Source: Botrytis cinerea B05.10 (Eukaryota > Ascomycota > Leotiomycetes > Helotiales > Sclerotiniaceae). From it: DNA of 64,000 nucleotides. Location of the stretch: contig NC_037310.1 of NCBI RefSeq assembly GCF_000143535.2, positions 1,178,001-1,242,000 of the forward strand, given 5' to 3'. Shown piece after piece: positions 21,136 to 32,380 of the stretch; positions within the stretch are counted from its first letter, which is position 1, and each line of letters opens with the position of its first letter. A program made the translations under genes and the position numbers. The notes beneath the pieces are model-generated. The model was given only the letters and a program-made list of their open reading frames with translations, ran no database searches and had not been told where the DNA came from.

Positions 21136-22427
21136 TCTTAAAAAATGATTTTGGGTTACGAGAATAAAGGCGATCACGAGGTTACTTAACTATTGATAAG
21201 ACCTGGGATAATAACGAACTTCGTGAATAAATGTTACTATCATTTAAAAGATTAAGCTAGAGAAGAGAGAAGAGAAGAGAAGAGTAGAAGAAATAGAATA
21301 TCCAAAAGAACTAAAAATCGTTAAATCATTTTCCACAACCTGAATCAATTTGAGGAGTACATATAGGATTCATTGCAAAAGCCCAGAATATAACGCTCTC
21401 TATCTTCGATTTGTAATTCAGTAGGTAGTGGTAGTGTGCAATTCGGGGCTGCATTGAGGTTAATGTGATTGACGAATAGAAGTTAAGCGATAGACTATAC
21501 AAGGGGGCTTTAATATCTGCAGAGCCTCATCTTTTAAAAACGGCGATAGGCATGTGAATTTGCAACTAACCGCCAGAGTCAATAGACAACCAGTTATGGT
21601 TCAAAGCTGCTCTTACATTTGGTCTTCAGAAAGTTGCATGCCCTATGATTATCGATGCCGCATTTCCGATTTGCAGGAGACTGCAGCTCCAACACACATC
21701 AGTTCTCCTATGGTGCCAACAAAAGACACCCCAAATGATCTGTACAACATTCTTGGATGATAAATCGTGGTCAATTGGATAAGACAAAGTATGCTTTCTA
21801 GGATATTAAGAATTAATAATATACTTTGGTAGATTTTTAAATCTTTTCCTTTGTTCGGAAAAATCAGAATCAATTAATTCAATTTTACATAGATTTTTGA
21901 AGTGCCATATCATCAATCGAATTTCTCATCATAAAGAAGAAGTGGATTTCAATCCAAAATTTATCGATTCGAACGATCTGGTTGGTCAATAAGGTCCCTG
22001 TTAAGCGAGGTGTTCTTTGCTGGCACCTTAGGGGATATATTGTATGAAATTCGAATGCAATGATAACATAGCAGAAGATCAGTAAAGCGGTAAATTTAGC
22101 TCTCTTCCAAAATGCCATGCTAATAACGTTAAAGCGAGAGAAGACTGTACTTTCATATCTCTTCTACATTATTGCACCGGGATGCAACAGTTCCTTGAAA
22201 CCTACAGTCTTCTCTTTATTCTCGTTGAATTGCGAATAATTTTGTTTGCAAAACAAACAGCAAATACGGCAAAATGATAACATGGGTAAAGGGACTGATA
22301 TTTATTAATGGTGGTGCAAGGGAATAAGTTGCAGGAAAGGAACCAGTTCAAGCAAGGAAGCCAGTCCCAGCAAATGAGTTAGTTGCATCAAAGCAACAAG
22401 AACTCAATTTATATCTACCACAGTATA
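21136..22427. other. intergenic upstream of the HSP70-like gene
   Basis: Holds the HSP70-like promoter with an AGAGAAGAGAAG purine repeat near 21254-21285. A 77-codon minus-strand frame at 22118-21885 starts with a hydrophobic segment but lacks any other support. Confidence 0.4.
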
Positions 22428-23266
22428 GCGTCTTTTTGGGACAAAAAGTGACAAAAACTAGTTTTTTTAATAAAGATTGCTAATTTCTAATAAAGATTAC
22501 TAGTTTTTCAATATACATTATTAGTTTTTTAATATAAAATGTTAAATTCAATTATATAATTACATAAGTTAACTATACAATTGCATAATTATATAATCAC
22601 ATAATCGCATAATTGTATAACGTAGTTTATCAGTGTGCAGGTCATATCAGTGAATGGGTCACCTCATTTTATATACAAAATTTGTCTGTGCGTAACCATG
22701 CACTTTCTTTATTTAATAATATAATTTGAAAAATCTGAGAATATTGAAATTTAATTATATAAATATTATAAAAATCTAATTATTTATTAGAAAATCAAAT
22801 TATTATAATAGTTATTATAGAAATAACTTTTTTGTAACGAAAATCGTGACAATTTCTACTTTTTTTAGAATACAATAAAAATATTTATAAAAAAACTAAA
22901 TTTATAAGAAGCTAATTTCTTATTGTTATTGAAAATTCTTTTCTTTTTTCAAAATAATGATTAGTTATTAAAATAAGAATATTGAAAAAGGCGTAATTTT
23001 AATGTATTTTCAAATGACCCGCACACTGATATGACCCGCACACTGATAAACTACGTTAATTGTATAATCACATTAAAAAATTTTTTAGAATTTCCAAAAC
23101 AAAAAGTTTTTAGAAATTCTAAAAAACTATTAGTGTAATTATGTGATTGTGTAATTTTATAATTGAAATGAGTAATCTGTATTTAAAATTAGCAATTTAT
23201 ATTAAAAAACTAGCAATCTACACTAAAAAGTTGGTTTTTGTCACTTTTTGTCCCAAAAAGACACCA
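22428..23266. mobile_element. TIR/foldback element with long inverted arms, flanked by TA
   Basis: The left end (from GTCTTTTTGGGACAAA at 22430) and right end (TTTGTCCCAAAAAGAC ending at 23262) are perfect inverted repeats for 29 nt. They continue as imperfect inverted repeats for roughly 150 nt, with blocks such as GATTGCTA, GATTACT and AATCACATAAT. TA dinucleotides border both sides, as expected for Tc1/mariner-type target duplication. No transposase frame exists inside, so it is a non-autonomous (MITE-like) element, about 400 bp before the nested insertion. At least two degraded relatives lie at 17.6-18.1 kb. Confidence 0.7.
22620..23056. mobile_element. second TIR element nested inside the first
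   Basis: Begins ACGTAGTTTATCAGTGTGC at 22620 and ends with its inverse at 23056, each bordered by TA. The terminal repeats extend about 43 nt with few mismatches. In the right arm the 17-nt motif TATCAGTGTGCGGGTCA occurs twice in tandem (read inward); in the left arm the second copy is partly degraded (ATCAGTGAATGGGTCA). The 437-bp interior is very AT-rich with no coding frame. Confidence 0.65.
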
Positions 23267-23575
23267 TATACAGCCTGACGATGATCGTAAGATTTTTGAT
23301 CTGGCCAAAAGTCTCTAAATGCCCATCAACTTCCATTCAGCGTATTATCACAACAGCCTGGTATCAGTGACCGAAGATCGTGTTCTAACACTACTCCAGG
23401 GAACACTTCTTAGAAAAGATCCCGAATTCGCAACGAGAATTGCGCATAACCTTTACCATCCCAACTATCGAGTTACAGCGATTAAAGTGTTGCTTGCGAG
23501 AGTAATATTCGTGGCTATAGACTTAAGTGATCGAGACACTAAAACAAAACCGATTCATCTCAGAACCCTCTGCGG
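23267..23575. other. short spacer between TIR element and the next gene
   Basis: A 104-codon plus-strand frame starting at 23319 overlaps the 3' end of the following minus-strand gene and shows no motif; treated as noncoding. Confidence 0.4.
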
Positions 23576-24340
23576 TTATCTCTCTACGACTTCAAGAATC
23601 ATAGTGCATTTGCCTTGCAATAAGCGATTTTGACTAGGGCTTCGAAGTATGTGCGAGTCTCCCAATTGTGTTGTCCCCATATAAGATTTCCCCAGAATCA
23701 TTGAGCTTTTGCCTTTCAATGCGCGTTGTTGACTAGGGCTTCGAAGAACATTTGAATCCTCCGATTGAATTTTCATGATTCGTGACTGTCCCAACACCAT
23801 CGAGCCTTTGCCTATCAATAAATGTTGTTGACTGGAGCTTTGAAGAGCTTGCGAGTACATTGATTCTTTTGCCTCGATATAGGATGGCGGAGCAACTGGT
23901 CGCGTCATTGTTTCCATTCTTGAAATCACCCTCAGCAAGCTTAAATGTGTTGTATTGAGGAACGCCTGCCGTTCCTTAAAGAGCTCTTTCACCTTCATTA
24001 CCCACATGCATCGCAGTGAAATAGGTATAGAATCGTTGGTTTCACTGGCAACACGGTATTCCACAATCAGTCGACCCATCTCTAGTGCTCCTTTCTCCAT
24101 CCTTTCAATAACACCGTCGATGTAAAAGCGTTCGCCCGACACAGATGCACTGTTCATCTCGGCAAACTTTTCGATTCGCAGCTCCTGAGCACGATTGAGG
24201 TCGGAGTTTATCCCTACAAGGAAGTCAAGACAATTCTTCAAATCTTGATCAACATCTTGCAGTCGAGAAATTTCGAGGGCAACGCGAAGTACGCCATTCA
24301 ATACCGACAGCGTAGTGCCAGCAATTGCAAAAGTCACCAT
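23576..24340 (-). CDS. helical fungal protein with 33-residue C-terminal repeats
   Basis: 254 residues from the ATG at 24340. Residues 1-145 are helical and follow the pattern of an N-terminal domain found in many fungal STAND/HET-associated proteins. They begin with a hydrophobic stretch (VTFAIAGTTLSVLNGVLRVA), then a middle ERMEKGALEMGRLI helix and a W..KVKELFKERQ....THLSLLRVIS helix. After a Pro-rich linker, three copies of a unit of exactly 33 residues start at 166, 199 and 232, with S.SQ..L.GK..M.LG.S. Such a helical domain plus short Gly-rich repeats resembles HeLo-like proteins with amyloid-forming tails, but the repeat is not a HET-s motif I can recognise. No nucleotide-binding domain follows, so it may be a stand-alone partner of an NLR encoded elsewhere. 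Confidence 0.65.
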   Translation of the reverse strand: MVTFAIAGTTLSVLNGVLRVALEISRLQDVDQDLKNCLDFLVGINSDLNRAQELRIEKFAEMNSASVSGERFYIDGVIERMEKGALEMGRLIVEYRVASETNDSIPISLRCMWVMKVKELFKERQAFLNTTHLSLLRVISRMETMTRPVAPPSYIEAKESMYSQALQSSSQQHLLIGKGSMVLGQSRIMKIQSEDSNVLRSPSQQRALKGKSSMILGKSYMGTTQLGDSHILRSPSQNRLLQGKCTMILEVVER

Positions 24341-25355
24341 CGTACGGCGTTTAACTTTGTAACCGTCCAAAAATTGAGAAGATGGAGAAGTTGATCAACT
24401 ACTGATCTTATCTCCACTTCATGCATTCTCCTCAATAATGATTAAATAGCTTGTCCTGTTGGGTTGGTGAATTCGACCCCACTCAAAAAGGTCATCTGCC
24501 ATCGTGATAAACGTACTCCATATTTAAAATTCTACAAAACTTGGAATCACGCAAGGCTGAATTATGTTACATTATTATATTAGCAGAAAATTTCTTTGAT
24601 GTGTTATCATTAAATTTCCTCTGATTGATTAAAGGATAGATATTACATGCATGTGGAAAGTAAAACTAGAATTTACATACTCGAGTAAAATAATATTCCT
24701 TTTTCATTCAAAGGGAAAAAAAAATCTTCCTACAGAGAGCCGATCATTGATGGCTAATGACTTGTCTTGCTTAAAGATGATTTCCTACTAAATGTGTACT
24801 TCGATTACAAAATAAATCAATACTCGCATGAGTTCTCAATTGAGCTCCTCTATCCCCTTTCGTTCTCGCGTACCATAACTCTGTCCTGTTATTGTCATTT
24901 TCTTTATCTTTCATTTGATCTTGGACTGGTATTTTAACAGCATACGTGTTCAACATCAATTTAGCATAATGAGTAGTCGATATCATCCAACTGACTTTGA
25001 TTGGTTACCTTTCTTCAAAGTTATCTGGCTCTTGGCAGCTCGGCAGCGTGGCAATTCTGACATGATTCTTTGTTTCTTGAGCCTCACGCATCAAAGAATC
25101 ATAACGAAATCTCCATACCATGAACCCAAACTTTGCTTTCTTTCGGAGAAAATCTCACGCCCAACAAATCAGTGCTTTTCTTTCATTCTGGAATATTTCC
25201 TCTTCTATCCTTTATCAAGCGTAGGTCATTTTCCTTCTTTGTCTGCATTAATTTCTTATCAGCCAAGTGGCCAGTATACATATTTCGGGAAACGCCTATG
25301 CCACCTTTCTGAAATCAAAATCACTCCGTTTGCGTTCTTTTCGGTGTCATTATCT
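24341..25355. other. intergenic / 5' region of the disordered-protein gene
   Basis: The plus-strand frame of the next gene is open back to 24915 and contains earlier ATGs. The encoded stretch is hydrophobic and unlike the Ser/Pro-rich protein that follows, so it is treated as 5' UTR. Confidence 0.45.
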
Positions 25356-27010
25356 ATGGCGTACCAATCGTCGTCTAAGGAGCAGTTTCGGGCTACATTG
25401 CCACCTACTTCTTTAACAGATAGGAATTCTCTTTCGCACTCAAGATCTCAATCACAACTACAGACAAGCGCACATGCAAAACTAGGACCATGGGCACAGT
25501 GGGGCCATACCTCTGCTTCTCTAAATGGCTTGGAAACTATGAAGAGACCTCAATTGAAGCATAGTCAAACTACAGAAGATAAGTTTCACTTCAATAGGGA
25601 TCCCCTACCAGCAATTCCTGGTGTTATAGAGAAGAAATTGGGCAGAGGGAGTAGAAGACTCGACGGGAGGTTGAATGAGTACGGAGATCCTGTTCCAAAA
25701 CCTTCTATGAATATTTCTGTCTCAATGAGTCACGATGACGATAATGGGGAAAGTGAAGGTGTTCAGAGAGTGGCGAGAATTCATTCTTCACCCGATACTA
25801 GGACGTTACCTCCACCTCCCGATCCGCCCTTGACAAAATCGGCAACGAAGGTGATGCAGAGAACAGGCTACGACCCGACTATGGAAATAAGAGAAGGGAG
25901 AAGTCGACAGTCATCGTTACACATAGCTATAGATGACTCTGATAGTTCTGGTAGCATTTATAGTCAAGAAGATAGTATAAATTCGCACATGGCTCATCAG
26001 AGCCAAACTATTGGTTCTGCTCCCGTTTCTCCGATGCAGCGGGATGAGGGAATCTCGTACTTCTCCAACTATATATCCAGTAATGCGCCCAGCCCAGCGA
26101 CGTCGTCGCCGAGATCATTAGTAATATCGTCAGAATACAAGGAACGAGTATCGAGATTTATGCAGGGTCATTTAGAAGATCAGAATGCTAGTCACGGTTT
26201 TCCATGCGCTAATGATCTCGAGGATTTGATAGGTCAAGAAGGATTGCGGTACGATAATCAAAACGGGCGCGAATATCCACTCAGATATAAGGGTCATAAC
26301 GATGATATCCCACTCATGCCGCTACCACTATCATTGCCAACAAAGAGAAGTCGTCAAAGTTATTTCTACGAAAGCCCAGGTGATTGGGAGTCAGGAACTC
26401 CAGTTGCTCCATTTTTTAGCAGCGAAGAGCAGCCGAGCTTGAATAGACCCTCCACAGTCTCATATACGTCATCTATGGCCCCGCCAAATATGATAATACC
26501 AGAATCGAATAAACCCTGGAAGAGAGATTTTTCAAATGATCAACACTCACTTAAGAGCCCTTTTCCATTTCTGTCAACTAACAAGATACCGGATTCTCCA
26601 AGAGCGACAGGCCCAACAGGGTCATTAGGGGAGAGGTTATCGGGTGCTATAAAACGGTTATCTGGAGGCACGAAGATGTCGCCAACAGAAGGTAATGAAA
26701 TAATTTACAATGCCAGTAGAAGTGCGACAGGCCCAGATACACCCATGCCGAGGAAATCGGGATTCATGGGGATTAAAGGAGCTCCGGACTTGATACAAAA
26801 AGGTAATGAGCATTTTCATGAAGCAGTAGAGAAAGTAAAATTGAAAGTCAACAAGAAAGAGAGGAGGAGAAGAGAATTGAAGAAGCAAATACTGGTCGTT
26901 GGGATTATGGATCAGACACCAGGTCAGTTACTACTCTCCATCAGTGATTCTGGTGTGCAAAATACTAATCGCTTTTGTGAATAGACGGACGAACATCCGA
27001 ATGGCTTTGA
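25356..27010 (+). CDS. Ser/Pro-rich disordered protein of unknown function
   Basis: Two exons, 25356-26922 and 26985-27010. The 62-nt intron GTCAGT...ATAG has a TACTAAT branch site and gives 530 residues ending DQTPDGRTSEWL. That ending resembles the C-terminus of other fungal disordered proteins, which supports the last exon; without splicing the frame would end at 26984. The protein is almost entirely low-complexity: Ser/Pro/Gln-rich with several phospho-site-like SP pairs, an SGAIKRLSGG segment and a basic helical tail (KVNKKERRRRELKKQI). No catalytic domain is visible. The start was chosen where composition changes (MAYQSSSKEQF); an earlier ATG at 24969 cannot be excluded. A scaffolding or signalling role is possible but not shown. 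Confidence 0.65.
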
Positions 27011-27991
27011 TATGAACATGAAGTTATAGAATGCAGAAGAAATTGATGGAAAAGTCATCTTCTGGAGCTTCAAATAGACAGCGGTTTTGGGGAGCTAGGC
27101 TGGAGTGCTGTCTGTAGTATGGTATGACCGACGCCATGCTTTCAAGAAGGTCAAATAGAGGCCGGCCTCCTGTTGCACACCTCTCAAGTGTGTTAATATA
27201 TACTATGCAATAGCATTTACTCTCATTCGAATCGAAGACTGTTTTCCTGGACGACAATTGTGATTCTGTTGCGTGAATACTACTGGCCAATGTCTGACGA
27301 AGATTGTGATAGCTACATAGTCGGTTACCACCTGGTGATTACCGACTATTGCGAAACTTTCGACTCGATATAGACTGAAACATTGACCGGGACGGTATCA
27401 ATCATTTCCTTTTCCGTGTCGACTGTGGGAGATCTCTATTTGACCAATCAATCAGCCGCCGACGAATCATCATCTTCTCATAACGTAAACAATGTACCTG
27501 CAGCTTCAACCCCGCACCTTTGCATTACCCTTACAAAGGCTTGGAATGCAATATAACTTCGTATTTGACGTGCTCATGACTTTAACAACTCGATTGATGC
27601 TCTTCAGCTTGTCTTCCTCTTTAATACAGCAACGACCTACCTTGAATCAATTTTGTGTTGGCTGTGGAAGTCCGTGAACGATGTCGAGGTGAGTTGTTGA
27701 TCTACCATGTAACCCCTTTCACGTGCCACGTGCCATTGGATTAACTCGCAATGTTTCGCGGCTTCCAACCTCCACATTTTCCCCCGCGCTTTCCTGAAGC
27801 TTACCCCTGTTTGAACTCCACTTCTACGTAACAAGCGGCGTAGTAGAAGAGTTACCACTTCCCGCGGCTGAGCTTCTACTGACAATCAACTATCTACCAT
27901 CCATCTATTCTTTACAACTGACAATTATTTTTCTTCTCCCAGTCCATCATCCCATCTCGAATCCGTCCATAAAACCATCCAATTGCCAATC
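27011..27991. other. intergenic / promoter of the alpha-mannosidase gene
   Basis: No supported coding frame. A C/T-rich leader (27890-27985, with TCCATC repeats) precedes the mannosidase ATG. Confidence 0.45.
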
Positions 27992-30900
27992 ATGGGTGGT
28001 GAAACTGTCTTAAAGCCAGAACTCAAGAGCTCATATCCTGTTAGGTCTGAGGGACCTAAGGGTAAATTGATATCTAATCTCTACAAAGATCGAATTGGCC
28101 AATTCTATGCCGGTGGTCAATATGAAGGACATAACTTACGAGCGTATGTGCTTTCATTTCCGCGATTTCTTGCATCTGCTAATTGATTCTTGTTGATAGA
28201 ATGTTGAACGAAGGGGTCGCCTCTGGAGAACCGCACATCAAACTATCGGTCTGGGACGCGCCGGACCTTTCTCGACCCACTTTCAAAGATGCCACTAGCC
28301 ATGAATTTAGATCAACACACATTGGAGAAGCTTTTGGTCCTTCATGGTCAACCCATTGGTTTAAAGTACGAATCACCGTCCCGTCGGAGTTCCTGAAAAA
28401 GGACCTATTGGAGTTACATTGGGATGCCAACAATGAAGGAATGGTATGGACCGAGGACGGCAACCCTCTTCAGGGATTGACCGGAGGTGGCGAGAGGGTT
28501 GAATGGGTCTTGCCGGACACGTTCCGCGACGGGAAGGAACACACAATCTACATTGAGATGGGTGAGATAGAGAAAAAACATACGGACCACACATTTCTAA
28601 ATGCTAATATAAAAACTAGCCTGCAACGGGATGTTCGGTAATGCCCCAGGTGGCGATTCCATTCAGCCCCCGAACCCGAACAAATATTTCCAACTATCAA
28701 AGGCCGAGATTGTGGCTGTAAACGTGGAAGCCCGAGCTTTATGGATTGATATCTGGGAAATAAATGATGCTGCTAGAGAATTTCCATCGGATTCATGGGA
28801 ACAGCATAAAGCATTGAGGGTCGCAAATGATATCATTGACGCTTTCGAGTTGGGAAACCAAGATTCGATTCTTAAAGGCCGAAAAATTGCACAAGAATAT
28901 CTGGGTGAGAATATCAATTCATCTGCGGTTTATGAGACCGGCACAAAGCCTATTGTTTATGGTATCGGTCATTGCCATATTGATACCTGTTGGCTTTGGC
29001 CATGGGCCGAGACGAAAAGAAAAGTTGCTAGGTCTTGGTCAAATCAATGCGATCTTATGGATCGTTACCCCGAGCATCGATTTGCTGTCTCCCAGGCTCA
29101 ACAGTATAAATGGTTGAAAGAGTACTATCCATATGTGTTTGATCGAGTCAAGGAAAAGGTCAAACAAGGAAAATTCCAACCTGTCGGAGGCAGCTGGGTT
29201 GAGCATGACACTAACCTGCCGAGTGGCGAGTCCCTCGTACGTCAATTTTTGTATGGTCAAAGGTTCTTTGAAAGCAACTTCGGAGAGAGATCCAAGACAT
29301 TTTGGTTGCCAGATACTTTTGGTTACTCGAGTCAACTTCCGCAGCTTTGTCGTCTCGCAGGGATGAAACGGTTCTTCACTCAAAAACTCAGCTGGAACAA
29401 CATTAACAATTTTCCTCACACCACATTCAATTGGGTATCCCTAGATGGTAGCCAGGTTATTTGTCACATGGCACCTTCCGAGACATACACTGCAAATGCG
29501 GATTTCGGTGATGTAAGAAGATCAGTCACCCAGCACAAATCTATGGACCAAGATGAGACCTCACTTCTTGTCTTTGGAAAGGGTGATGGTGGTGGAGGAC
29601 CAACGTGGCAGATGATTGAGAAGCTCAGACGTCTTCGTGGAATGAGCGACACTACTGGACTTTTGCCTAGAGTTCATATGGGTGACTCAGTTGACGATTT
29701 CTTTGATCGCTTGGAGGGAAGGGTATCTGAGGGTCTAGACTTAGTGACCTGGTACGGTGAACTGTATTTTGAGCTTCACCGTGGAACCTACACGTAAGAT
29801 TCATTCCATTAGCCTTCAAAACTATTATGCTGACTTTCCCCAGAACACAAGCGAACAACAAGCGTAATAACAGAAATTCCGAAATTATGCTACACAATAT
29901 TGAGCTTCTTTCAACAATCGCAAGTCTCAAAAGTAAGGACTTTAAGTATCCAAAAGAGGACATTGACGATATGTGGGAGGCTGTATTATTGTGCCAGTTC
30001 CATGACTGCCTACCAGGATCATCTATTGAGATGTGTTACGACGACAGTGATGAGGTATGTGAACCACACTCAGCTTTAGATTTATACAATACTGACACGT
30101 GATAGCTATATGCCAAGGTATTCAAGACTGGCGAGAAGATTCTCAAAGAACTCTACCAGACTTTAGGTGTAGGCCAAGCCGAAGACTCATCTAGGGATGG
30201 CGATCTTGTGGCCCTGAACACCATGCCATGGCACAGAAGAGAGATCGTGCCACTTGGTGATAACACTGCCGGAGTTGCTTGTGGACAAGGTAGCCTCTTG
30301 AATATCAAGACTTTTAAGATTGCCGAGACACCCGAAGTTACTGTCAAAGAAGTCAGAGAAGGAGTTTTTGTGCTAGAAAACGAACAGCTTAAAGTCCAAG
30401 TCGAAGGAGGGGCAATTACCTCGCTATATGATCTACAAGCAGATAGAGAAGTAGTGGCCAAAGGTGGTAAAGCCAATCAGCTTGTCATATTTGATGATAA
30501 ACCACTTTACTGGCAAGCTTGGGATGTGGAGGTCTTCCACTTGGATTCTCGCAAGGAGTTGCCTGCAGGAAATACTAAGATCGTGCAGAGTGATGCCCAC
30601 AGAGTCAGTGTAATGACTGAGACCAAGATCAGCAAAGACAGCTGGATAAAGACTCACATTAGTTTGTCAGCCGCCTTCAAGGGCCAACAATCTTATGTTG
30701 AAATGGAAAGCGAAGTTGAATGGAGGGAAAGTATGAAGTTCCTCAAGGTCGAATTTCCCGTTGATGTTCGAAACACGGAGGCATCCTACGAGACACAATT
30801 TGGTATCGTTAAACGACCTACTCACTACAATACTACGTAAGTTTGACATTATTTGTTATCGGAGTATATAACTAACTGACTTCAAATAGTTGGGACATGG

Positions 30901-31499
30901 CCAAATTTGAAGTATGCTGTCATAAATTTGCAGATCTCTCAGAGAATCAATACGGTGTTTCCATTCTGAATGATAGCAAATACGGCTTTGCTACTTGTGG
31001 CAATGTGATGCGTTTGTCACTTCTTCGAGCCCCCAAAGCTCCAGATGCACATGCAGATATGGGTCGCCATCACATTCGTTGGGCTATTCTGCCTCATCAG
31101 GGAGGCCTTGGCTCAACTACCGTTCGCACGGCATTTAACTTCAACAATCCATTAAAGCTTTGCAAGGCTTCAAAAGATGTTCAAACCAACGCATTTGATA
31201 GCCCTATCAAACTTACGGGAGATTCGTCATTGATTCTAGATACTGTTAAGCGTGGTGAAGATGACGAGGATGTCAGCCGTGGTGAATTGGCTAAGAGAAA
31301 GGGCCAAAGTGTTATCTTAAGAATCTACGATAGTCTAGGTGGAACTAGCAAGGGAACAATCGAGACGACACTAGATGTGAAGAGGGTTTGGAAGACCAAT
31401 GTTTTGGAGGATGATGAAGAAGAGCTGAAGATTAAGGAAGGGAAAGTCGCGATCACATTGAAGCCTTTTGAGGTTGGCACATTTAGATTGCAGTTGTAG
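27992..31499 (+). CDS. AMS1: vacuolar-type alpha-mannosidase, glycoside hydrolase family 38
   Basis: Six exons: 27992-28143, 28200-28561, 28620-29793, 29844-30054, 30106-30836 and 30890-31499. All introns are 50-58 nt and all phases close, giving 1079 residues, close to yeast Ams1. GH38 hallmarks are present: GHCHIDTCWLWPW (~residue 285) with zinc-binding His/Asp, WLPDTFGYS (~399) containing the nucleophile Asp, HDTNLPSGESL, and QFHDCLPGSS (~614). No signal peptide is seen, as expected for Ams1, which reaches the vacuole from the cytosol by selective autophagy. It hydrolyses terminal alpha-mannose from free oligosaccharides released in glycoprotein turnover. Assignment is strong; the symbol is by similarity to the yeast enzyme. 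Confidence 0.93.
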
Positions 31500-32380
31500 G
31501 TTCAGGATTACGAAGTCACGAGAGATAACCTGGGATGAGTAAATAAGGAAATGATGATGGAGTGATGATGGGATGGTGCAAATTAGCAATCATGCATTAT
31601 GATAGGTTCTTTCCTTAGTATATTGATATCACAACAAATTTCACATAACTTATCGTCTTGCAAAAGGAACGTGTTATAAGCTTGTTCATTTTACCCACCT
31701 ACCTACCTCTTTACACTTGTAGCCCACATATGAATGATGTCAAATATTGATAGCAGTATCCAAAATTATTTTCTGCAGAACGACAATGAAGTCAGGAAGA
31801 TAGAGAGATGGGGGAAATGAAGATGTCAAAATAGAAGAAATTGCTTGCAGAAATTGTTGTTATATCATAGCAAGGAAATTGTCAATGGTGCTTTACAACT
31901 TTTAAAGCGAAGTTTCAGGGACCGCCACTTCAGCAGCGTGAAGTTCTTACAGACGACTTAAACAGAGTTGGTTCATAATGTGTATTTGATTGCCTCCACG
32001 AACCTTACCTGCATATGGTGTCGTTTCTAGATAGTTTTGTGCGTTCGTGGTGGAGTATTGTTATGATGATGAGACTTGAATTTTTGTGGGTAATTAATGA
32101 TTAATGATTTATCATTGAATGGACAATAGGAGGTGTATCAATCCAATACAAAAAATTGTTTTAAAGGTATTTTTTATATTTCATTTCATCTCGTCTCATC
32201 TCATTACATCTCATTATCGTAAAGCTAGCCATATCGCTATAATGGTTTGTGAAAATAACACAAACGCCTTCCTTTGAACAATAGATAGGGAGTTGACTCC
32301 CCAAAGTTGCGCTTCCTTTTCGCGCTCGTCCCATCCCATGTTTCAATACCAATCATTCATTCAGTCATTTATTCAATCAT
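31500..32380. other. convergent intergenic region
   Basis: Lies between the mannosidase and MFS 3' ends. It contains a CATCTCATTTCATCTCGTCTCATCTCATT-type simple repeat around 32178-32215. No gene is seen. Confidence 0.45.

Noticed and set aside
21885..22118. 77-codon minus-strand frame with a signal-like start
   Set aside because: It has a hydrophobic N-terminus only, no conserved Cys pattern or repeats, and lies in AT-rich DNA near a transposable element.
24915..25355. N-terminal extension of the disordered protein
   Set aside because: Its composition is abruptly different (hydrophobic, Phe/Leu-rich) from the Ser/Pro-rich remainder, and a well-placed ATG follows at 25356; kept only as an alternative.
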